From: DATAJX01 sp964601735
Lineage (GTDB): Bacteria > Pseudomonadota > Alphaproteobacteria > UBA2136 > UBA6156
Assembly: GCA_964601735.1 (NCBI GenBank)
Contig: CAZROO010000002.1
Location: forward strand, 66,289 to 130,288
Length of the DNA stretch: 64,000 nt
Direction: 5' to 3'
This document shows, piece after piece, positions 58,292-64,000 of this stretch; position 1 is the first letter of the stretch; each line of letters opens with the position of its first letter. The position numbers were made by a program, and so were the translations under genes. Under the pieces are notes generated by a model. It did no database searches. It saw nothing but the letters and a program-made list of their open reading frames with translations, and was not told the origin of the DNA.

Positions 58292-59233
58292 TCAGTTTCT
58301 CGCCCCTCGTTGTTTTAATCCGTCTTCAATCATCCAGCGCACCACCTCGGCATAGCCCATGCCCACGGCCTTGGCGGCGTCGGGAACCAGGCTGGTCGGC
58401 GTCATGCCGGGCAGGGTGTTCACTTCCAGAACCACCAACCGGTTAGTTTTTTCATCATACCTGAAATCCACCCGCGACACACCCGTGCACCCCAGCGAAG
58501 CGGCGGCGGCAGCGGCCTGCGCCCGGAGCTTGTTTTCCAGCTCGCTCAAAGGGTTATTGAGAATTTCGTGCGTGCTGCCGCCGGGTTTGTATTTGCTGTC
58601 GTAATCATAAAAGGCGTACCCCTGTGGCACGATTTCAATAACCGGCCCCAAGGCCTTGCCGCCCAGCACGGCTACGGTGAATTCCCGCCCCGGAATATAA
58701 GCCTCGGCCAGCGGCTGGCCGTATTTCTCGCACAGCTCAATCGCCGTGTTCCAGCCCGAAATCTTGTCCAGAATGGTGACGCCGATGGTGCTGCCGCCGG
58801 TGGCGGGCTTGATGACCGCCTTGCCGTGCGTATCAATAAATGCCGCGACTTTTTCCGGGTTGTTCAGCTCTTCGCACCACAAGCCTGCGGCCACGTCGAG
58901 CCCGCGCTCGGCAAACAGAATCCGGCTGACGATTTTATCCATCGCAATCGCACAAGCGGTCACGCCGCTGCCTTGGTATGGGATACCCAGCAAATCCAGT
59001 ACGCCTTGTACGCTGCCATCCTCGCCGGGGCAGCCATGCAGGGCAATGAACACAAACAGGCCGGCCCTATCCTGCTGTGCCAGCCGCTCAATCCAGTTGC
59101 CCTCAAGCTCCCAAATTTCGGCCTTGTAACCTAATTCCACGCAAGCCCCATGCACACCCTTGGCGGTGCTGCGGCTTACTTCGGCCTCGGGCGAGGGGCC
59201 CCCCGCCAGAATAATCACACGCTCAATATTCAT
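58292..59233 (-). CDS. ddl: D-alanine-D-alanine ligase
   Basis: Ddl joins two D-alanines for the peptidoglycan stem. The 313-residue ATP-grasp enzyme has GGPSPEAEVSRSTAKGV, HGCPGEDGSVQGVLDLLGIPY with the substrate Glu, GVTACAIAMDK, the ATP site VIKPATGGSTIGV, then VLEVNTLPGMTPTSLVP with the Mg ligands. Usual DdlB marks are intact. Its ATG overlaps the murB stop in ATGA fashion. Confidence 0.96.
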   Translation of the reverse strand: MNIERVIILAGGPSPEAEVSRSTAKGVHGACVELGYKAEIWELEGNWIERLAQQDRAGLFVFIALHGCPGEDGSVQGVLDLLGIPYQGSGVTACAIAMDKIVSRILFAERGLDVAAGLWCEELNNPEKVAAFIDTHGKAVIKPATGGSTIGVTILDKISGWNTAIELCEKYGQPLAEAYIPGREFTVAVLGGKALGPVIEIVPQGYAFYDYDSKYKPGGSTHEILNNPLSELENKLRAQAAAAAASLGCTGVSRVDFRYDEKTNRLVVLEVNTLPGMTPTSLVPDAAKAVGMGYAEVVRWMIEDGLKQRGARN

Positions 59234-60183
59234 TCCTCTTCTCCAATCATCCGCACTTCACGTTCCAGTACAACCCCGAGCTTTTCCTTCACTTGGGCTT
59301 CAACTTTTTTAGAAAGCGCATCCAAATCCCGCGCCGTCGCGCCACCGGTGTTAACAAAAAAGTTGGCGTGCTGCTCGCTTACCTGCGCCCCGCCGTGCGT
59401 CATGCCCCGGCATCCTGCAGCTTCGACAATGCGCCAGGCATTTACTATCTCACCCGCCCCATTCCCGCGTAGGCGGGAATCCAGTCTTTTTTCCAGTTCA
59501 GGGGTAAGGCGTACGTTCTTGAACCAACTGCCGGAACTCGGCATATGCAACGGTTGGGTCGAACTCCGCGCATGGTTGATTTCACGCATCTTTTGCCGAA
59601 TCGCCTCGCGGTCGCCAACTTCAAGCTTCCACTGCCCGGCCTTGTAAAGCCAACCCGCCGGAAGTTCCGTATGGCGGTAGCGCGGCTTCACAAAATCCGG
59701 CGCCTCAATGTGCTCAACACCCTTGTCATCCAGCAGCCAAAGCTTCTCAAGCCGGTTGAATGTCTCGCTGCCATAAGCCCCCGCGTTCATCCGCAGCGCG
59801 CCGCCAATACTGCCCGGAATCCCGCCAAAAAACTCAAGCCCGGTCAAATTCGCTTCCCGCGCCATGCGTGCTGCTTTGCCGTTGGCGGCCCCGGCTTCGG
59901 CAAACACGCTGTTGCCTTCCACCCGCACGGCATCGCAGCCGCTGCCAGGGTTCAAAACCAGACCTCGCAACCCGCCATCCCGAATCGCCATGTTGCTGCC
60001 CAAACCCAGCATCGTCAGCGGCACATCGGCGGGCTTGGCAGTGAGGATTTGCGATACTTCATCCCAACTCGCAGGCACATAAAAGAACTCCGCCGGGCCG
60101 CCCACCTTGATGGTGGTGTATTCGGCCAGCGGCTTGTCCTGTTCCGGCGGCGTGGCCAGTGGCCACCAGGCGGGCTGAACCAT
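59230..60183 (-). CDS. murB: UDP-N-acetylenolpyruvoylglucosamine reductase MurB with in-frame repeat insertion
   Basis: MurB reduces UDP-GlcNAc-enolpyruvate to UDP-MurNAc. The 317-residue product has TIKVGGPAEFF, the FAD segments LGLGSNMAIRDGGLRG and GIPGSIGGALRMNAGAYG, then SGSWFKN with the catalytic-site Ser, and GAQVSEQHANFFVNTGGATA. Between SGSWFKN and AWRIVEAAGCRG lies an insert of about 20 residues. It includes LDSRLRGNG, encoded by a REP-like palindrome at 59461-59480 read in frame. ATG 60183 overlaps the murC stop (TGATG). Confidence 0.95.
   Translation of the reverse strand: MVQPAWWPLATPPEQDKPLAEYTTIKVGGPAEFFYVPASWDEVSQILTAKPADVPLTMLGLGSNMAIRDGGLRGLVLNPGSGCDAVRVEGNSVFAEAGAANGKAARMAREANLTGLEFFGGIPGSIGGALRMNAGAYGSETFNRLEKLWLLDDKGVEHIEAPDFVKPRYRHTELPAGWLYKAGQWKLEVGDREAIRQKMREINHARSSTQPLHMPSSGSWFKNVRLTPELEKRLDSRLRGNGAGEIVNAWRIVEAAGCRGMTHGGAQVSEQHANFFVNTGGATARDLDALSKKVEAQVKEKLGVVLEREVRMIGEEE
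59461..59480. repeat. REP-like palindrome inside murB
   Basis: ATTCCCGCGTAGGCGGGAAT followed by CCAG is a perfect copy of the dispersed palindrome family and lies within the murB reading frame, keeping it open. Confidence 0.9.
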
Positions 60184-61550
60184 CAGTGCTTGCCCAAATG
60201 CTTGGCGATGGTCGAAATCGTCCCCGCGCCAAGGCAAAGGATGCAGTCATCCTTGGTGAGCTTCAAATCTTCCAACGCAAGCACCAGTTCGTCCTCGCCG
60301 CTAACGGTGAGGGGCCGTGGCTTCATCTTCTGCGCCAGCGACTCGCTGCTCACATTCTCCAAAGGCGTCTCCCCGGCGGCATGCACCGGCAGCAGAATCA
60401 CCTTGTCGGCGGCACGGGCGCACATGGCAAACTCACCCATCAAATCGCGCAGGCGGGTAAAGCGGTGGGGTTGAATCACTGCAATCACACGCCCCTTGCC
60501 AAACACCTTTTTGGAGGCCTCGATGGTGGTGGAAATCTCGGTCGGGTGATGCCCGTAATCGTCGATGATCGTCGCGCCGTCAAAGGTCCCTACGTTCTGG
60601 AAACGCCTTCCTACACCGCCAAATGTTTCAAGGCCTTGCGCCGCAAGCATAACATCGCACTTGAGCACGCTTGCCACCGCCAGCGCGGCCAGCGCGTTGC
60701 TTACGTAATGCACGCCGGGCAGGTTCACCACCACGTCCTCCAGCTTGCCGCCGCGAATGAACGCATCGAACGCCATCTGCGCCCCTTGGGGGTGGAAATC
60801 GTCGCTGTAAATGTCGGCCTCGTCGTTGAGCCCGTAGGTGATGACATCCGCCTCGGTGCGCTGTGCCACCAGCATGGTGTTGGGGTCGTCGGCGCATAAA
60901 ACCGTCTCGCTGGCGCTGTCGGCGAACTTCACAAACGCCTCCACCAGCTTCACCTCGTCGCCGTAGGTGTCCATGTGCTCGGGTTCGATGTTGGTAATCA
61001 CCGCCACGGTGGGCTTCAGTTTCAAAAAACTCGCGTCGCTTTCATCCGCCTCAACCACCAGCCAGCCCTTGGTCGATTTCGGCAGTACCGCCGTCGTGCC
61101 CAAATCATTCAGCACGCCGCCGTTGATGATGCCCACATCCAGCCCCGCCGCCTTCAACGCGCTCCATACCAGCGCCGTGGTGCTGGTTTTGCCGTGCGTG
61201 CCGCTAATCGCCACGCTGTTGTAGTTGGCCAGGATATCCGCCAGCACATCGGCCCGGTGGTGCAAAGGCAAACCCAGTTTTTTGGCCGCCATCAACTCCG
61301 GGTTGTCCGGCTTGATGGCGGTGGAAATCACCACCCGTGCCGCGCCCTTCACATTCTCCGCCGCATGGCCTTTGAACAGCGTCACGCCCGCATCCTTCAG
61401 CCGCGCCGCATAATCGGGGTCAAGGTCGCTGCCCTGCACCTTCGCGCCCGCCCGGGCCAGCACTTCGGCCAAACCGCTCATGCCAATCCCGGCGATGCCG
61501 ATAAAGTGCCACGTCCCCAGCGTCTTCAACTCCCCCCCAAACAACTTCAC
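60183..61550 (-). CDS. murC: UDP-N-acetylmuramate-L-alanine ligase MurC
   Basis: MurC starts the peptide stem by adding L-alanine. The 455-residue product has FIGIAGIGMSGLAEVL (N-terminal nucleotide loop), the ATP site ISGTHGKTSTTALV, EADESDASFL, NIEPEHMDTYG, the VDDYGHHPTEI-like DDYGHHPTEI and VIQPHRFTRLRDL. All motifs are present. Its ATG overlaps the murG stop in ATGA fashion, and its stop overlaps the murB start. Confidence 0.97.
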   Translation of the reverse strand: MKLFGGELKTLGTWHFIGIAGIGMSGLAEVLARAGAKVQGSDLDPDYAARLKDAGVTLFKGHAAENVKGAARVVISTAIKPDNPELMAAKKLGLPLHHRADVLADILANYNSVAISGTHGKTSTTALVWSALKAAGLDVGIINGGVLNDLGTTAVLPKSTKGWLVVEADESDASFLKLKPTVAVITNIEPEHMDTYGDEVKLVEAFVKFADSASETVLCADDPNTMLVAQRTEADVITYGLNDEADIYSDDFHPQGAQMAFDAFIRGGKLEDVVVNLPGVHYVSNALAALAVASVLKCDVMLAAQGLETFGGVGRRFQNVGTFDGATIIDDYGHHPTEISTTIEASKKVFGKGRVIAVIQPHRFTRLRDLMGEFAMCARAADKVILLPVHAAGETPLENVSSESLAQKMKPRPLTVSGEDELVLALEDLKLTKDDCILCLGAGTISTIAKHLGKH

Positions 61551-62686
61551 GGTGCCTTGCTCTCCTTGATGACTTGTTCAACCAGCTTTGCCGCATGGGC
61601 CGCAGCCTGCGCCGTGCCCGGCAATAAATGCGCCGCCGCTTTTTCCATAGCCGCCAGCTTGGCCTTGTTGCGCAGAAGCGCGCGCAAGTGCACCAGCAAA
61701 CCGGCGGGCGTGAACAGCGGCTGCTCCAGAATGATAGCCGCCCCGGCTTTTTCCGCCACCTGCGCGTTGTAAACCTGATGCCCGTCGGCCAGAACCAGCG
61801 GCACGTAAATCGCGGCGCGGCCGAGCAGGGCGGTCTCGGCCACCGTGCTGGCGCCGCTGCGGCCAATCACCAGGTGCGCCCAGCGCGTGCGCTGCGGCAA
61901 ATCGCCAAAAAACGCTTTTACGTCGGCGTTAATCTTCAAATCCTTGTACAGCTCGCGGGTGCGCAGCACATCTTCCGGACGGGCCTGATGCACCACCTTC
62001 ACCATTTTGCGCTCGGCGGCGGGCAGCAGCCCCAGCGTCGCGGGCAGCATGTCGCTCACCAGCCGCGAACCCTGGCTGCCGCCGCTGAGCAGGATATGAA
62101 AACTCTTGTCGTTCTTTCGGGTGATTTTCCGTGCCGCCAGTACTTCGCGCCGCAGCGGCATGCCCACCACGGCAGTGCGGGTGCCGCGCGGAAAGAACTT
62201 TTTAGTCTCGGCAAAACTCAGCGCCATCACGTCAACAAGACGCGCCAGCAGCCGGTTGGCGCGGCCGGGCAGCACGTTCTGTTCGTGCGCGATACACGGC
62301 ACATGGCAAGCCTTGGCGGCCAGCATGGTGGCCACGGTGGCGTAGCCGCCGGTGCCGAAAACAGCGGCAGGCTTCACCTGGCGCACCAGCCAAAAGGCGC
62401 GGGCAAATCCCCAGCCGAACCGCAGCAGCGCCAGCGCCTTGCGCAGCGGGTTGGAAACATTAAAAGCACTGGCAGGCAACTGCACCAGCGGGTATCCGCG
62501 GTCGGTCACCAGCGTGCTAAACTTCCCGCCGCCCAGCACCACCACGCAGCGCCAGCCGTTCTTTTTCAATTCGTCGGCCACGGCCAGGGCAGGGATGAGA
62601 TGTCCTCCGCTCGCCCCGCTGGCAATCAGGATGGTATCGGTGTTCTTAAGCGCTTTGGCGGGCGCTTTTTTCAGGGCCCTCGCCAT
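61547..62686 (-). CDS. murG: UDP-GlcNAc:lipid I N-acetylglucosaminyltransferase MurG
   Basis: MurG converts lipid I to lipid II on the inner face of the membrane. The 379-residue product has GASGGHLIPALAVA (first glycine loop), GTGGYATVATMLAAK, HEQNVLPGRANRLL, LSGGSQGSRLVSDMLP (second loop) and RSGASTVAETALLGRAAIYVPL near the UDP-GlcNAc site. The start ATG 62686 overlaps the ftsW stop (TAATG); the frame extends upstream only as a shadow of ftsW. A 16-residue Lys/Ala-rich extension precedes the first loop. Confidence 0.96.
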   Translation of the reverse strand: MARALKKAPAKALKNTDTILIASGASGGHLIPALAVADELKKNGWRCVVVLGGGKFSTLVTDRGYPLVQLPASAFNVSNPLRKALALLRFGWGFARAFWLVRQVKPAAVFGTGGYATVATMLAAKACHVPCIAHEQNVLPGRANRLLARLVDVMALSFAETKKFFPRGTRTAVVGMPLRREVLAARKITRKNDKSFHILLSGGSQGSRLVSDMLPATLGLLPAAERKMVKVVHQARPEDVLRTRELYKDLKINADVKAFFGDLPQRTRWAHLVIGRSGASTVAETALLGRAAIYVPLVLADGHQVYNAQVAEKAGAAIILEQPLFTPAGLLVHLRALLRNKAKLAAMEKAAAHLLPGTAQAAAHAAKLVEQVIKESKAP

Positions 62687-63798
62687 TACAACGAACTCTT
62701 TTTCCGCCGCAGCATGGCCAGCAAAAAGCCGAACAAAATGGCCATCGCAAAACTCGAGCTGCCACCGTAACTGATAAACGGCAGCGTCATCCCGGTGGTG
62801 GGAATCACCTGCAAGCTCACGCCCATGTTCACGCACACGTGCACGGCAATCAGGCTCAGCATGCCGCCGCCCGCCAGCAGCATAAAGCGGTCTTCCTGGT
62901 TCACCAGCCGCTGGAAGCCGCGCCACACCAGCAAACCGAACAGCAGCAAAATAATCAGTCCGGCTATAATGCCGAATTCCTCCACGATGACCGGGAAGAT
63001 GAAATCGGTGTGCGCATCCGGCAGCGTATGTTTCACCACGCCTTCACCGGCGCCGCGCCCGAACATCCGCCCGCTCATGATGGCATCCATCGCCTGGTCA
63101 ACCTGGTAGGTGTCGTTGCCGGAAGGATTCAAAAAGCGCTCAATCCGGTCGCGCACGTGGGCAAACATCAAATAGCCCACCAGCGTCACCAGCACGCCTC
63201 CACCCATCAGCGGCACCAGCCACAGCAGCGGCATGCCCGCCATGAACACCTGCGCGAACCACACGCTGCCCATCGCCAGCACCATGCCAAAGTTGGGCTG
63301 CAGCAGAACGGGAATGCCGACAATGGAAATAAGCACGATACTGGCCATGAAGCCGCGCAGCCGCACGCTTCGCCTCCCATCCTCCAGCAGCCACGCGGTC
63401 AGCACAATCAACGCGGGCTTCACGAATTCGGTCGGCTGCACGCTCTGCCCGGCAATCTCCAGCCAGCGGCGCGCCCCTTTTACCTCGGTGCCGATCACAA
63501 ACGTGAGCAGCGTGCCGCCAAAGGCGACGACGAACAGCAGCAGCGCCAGCCGCTTGATGGCCGCGGGCGAGAACGTGCTCATCACCAGCATGATGACAAG
63601 GGCGCACACCGCATAAAGCATCTGGCGCAGCGCAAAGTAGTAGGGGCCGACGGCGTAGGTCTTGGCCACGGCCACGCTGGCTGTCGAAACCGCGACAACG
63701 CCGATCACCATCAACGCGATGATGATGGCGACCGAAGGCCGGTCCATTTCCCACCACCAGCGCACCATCGGGTGCCGACTTTGCCGGAACATACTCAT
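62686..63798 (-). CDS. ftsW: Septal peptidoglycan polymerase FtsW
   Basis: FtsW is the SEDS-family glycosyltransferase that acts with FtsI. The 370-residue product has ten predicted transmembrane helices, the VKGARRWL motif with the conserved loop, QPTEFVKPALIV, LLQPNFGMVL, GEGVVKHTLPDAHTDFIFPVIVEEFG and the final PTTGMTLPFISYGGSS. It starts near a hydrophobic cytoplasmic sequence; an ATG at 63798 is the first with homology. It heads the minus-strand half of the dcw cluster. Confidence 0.96.
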   Translation of the reverse strand: MSMFRQSRHPMVRWWWEMDRPSVAIIIALMVIGVVAVSTASVAVAKTYAVGPYYFALRQMLYAVCALVIMLVMSTFSPAAIKRLALLLFVVAFGGTLLTFVIGTEVKGARRWLEIAGQSVQPTEFVKPALIVLTAWLLEDGRRSVRLRGFMASIVLISIVGIPVLLQPNFGMVLAMGSVWFAQVFMAGMPLLWLVPLMGGGVLVTLVGYLMFAHVRDRIERFLNPSGNDTYQVDQAMDAIMSGRMFGRGAGEGVVKHTLPDAHTDFIFPVIVEEFGIIAGLIILLLFGLLVWRGFQRLVNQEDRFMLLAGGGMLSLIAVHVCVNMGVSLQVIPTTGMTLPFISYGGSSSFAMAILFGFLLAMLRRKKSSL

Positions 63799-63818
63799 AA
63801 GTAGAGTTTATAAAGGAA

Positions 63819-63857
63819 CAGGCCCCCCACCGCTAGGGCCGGGGGCCCGTTTTTTCC
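63819..63857. terminator. Hairpin between phaC and ftsW
   Basis: GGCCCCC pairs with GGGGGCC, and the plus-strand side is followed by CGTTTTTT. It lies between the phaC stop and the ftsW start, so it may insulate the dcw genes from phaC transcription. Confidence 0.6.
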
Positions 63858-63866
63858 GATTTTATC

Positions 63867-64000
63867 CTAGTGTTCCAGCACGTACCGCCCCGGCGCGGCC
63901 TCAAGCCCCTTGTAGGTGGCGTTACCAGCCTTGGCAGGCGCATTCACCATCTCGCCGCTCTGCTGGCCCAGCCATTCCACGTAGTCGGCCCACCAGCTGT
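63867..64000 (-). CDS. phaC: Poly(3-hydroxyalkanoate) synthase, C-terminal end
   Basis: The minus-strand frame enters from the right edge and ends with TAG at 63867-63869, giving the last 43 residues. The stretch SWWADYVEWLGQQSGE, followed by LEAAPGRYVLEH, matches the C-terminus of class I PhaC synthases (S-W-W, then W-L, S-G-E, and the final L-E-x-A-P-G-R-Y-V). PhaC polymerises 3-hydroxybutyryl-CoA into storage granules. The catalytic Cys-Asp-His triad lies outside the window. The 3-hydroxybutyryl-CoA dehydrogenase at 35.5 kb fits PHB metabolism. Confidence 0.85.
   Translation of the reverse strand, partial: SWWADYVEWLGQQSGEMVNAPAKAGNATYKGLEAAPGRYVLEH

Overview
The window is a dense, GC-rich bacterial chromosome segment, most likely from an alphaproteobacterium of a little-studied lineage. 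The evidence is gene order and family content: a nusA-infB-rbfA-truB-rpsO translation cluster, an mdh-sucC-sucD operon, a dcw cell-wall/division cluster ending in ftsZ-lpxC, MotE, CheZ and a PflI-like flagellar protein, a class I PHA synthase at the right edge, and alphaproteobacterial-type palindromic (REP-like) repeats. I found no rRNA, tRNA, CRISPR array, prophage or transposase gene. The one clear RNA gene is rnpB, on the minus strand near 43.6 kb.

Layout. 1-8.1 kb: the translation cluster (rimP end, nusA, infB, rbfA, truB, rpsO). It is interrupted by an antisense secreted-protein gene after nusA, and by an AbrB/Doc toxin-antitoxin pair with a GNAT acetyltransferase between infB and rbfA. 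8.2-15.2 kb: accessory stretch with a thioredoxin-reductase-like ferredoxin-NADP reductase, unknown membrane proteins, a tiny lipoprotein, an orphan HdrB-like protein, many palindromic repeats and a possible structured RNA. 15.2-17.2 kb: ampD-like amidase and fumC. 17.4-23.6 kb: flagellar hook and export genes (flgE, flgD, fliK, an FlhB-C-terminal-like protein, fliO, fliP). 23.6-35.5 kb: an unusual stator-like trio (two MotB-like proteins and a 963-residue periplasmic helical-repeat protein), the cheY-cheZ-cheB-cheA operon, and fliL-fliM-PflI-like-motE. 35.5-43.3 kb: 3-hydroxybutyryl-CoA dehydrogenase, def-fmt-truA, mdh-(Met/Pro-rich secreted protein)-sucC-sucD and a methyltransferase. 43.4-63.8 kb: rnpB, then the whole dcw cluster. 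63.87-64 kb: the 3' end of phaC.

The most striking large feature is the dcw cluster. mraZ to murD lie on the plus strand in classical order. The rest (ftsW, murG, murC, murB, ddl, ftsQ, ftsA, ftsZ, lpxC) is intact but on the minus strand, so murD and lpxC meet tail to tail with a 4-bp overlap. A single inversion of the distal half explains this. Within it, a ~190-bp foldback element separates ftsQ from ftsA, an opposing gene separates ftsA from ftsZ, and a REP-like palindrome is read in frame inside murB. Upstream of mraZ are four TGGG boxes with an exact 10-bp period (the known MraZ operator pattern, here on the minus strand) and a perfect DnaA box.

The genes otherwise form coherent modules: translation, motility and chemotaxis, TCA cycle and PHB-linked metabolism, and peptidoglycan synthesis with division. 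Short overlaps between start and stop codons within runs indicate operons. Coordinates, motifs and hairpins were read by eye from the sequence. Family names rest on motif recognition; no database search was run.
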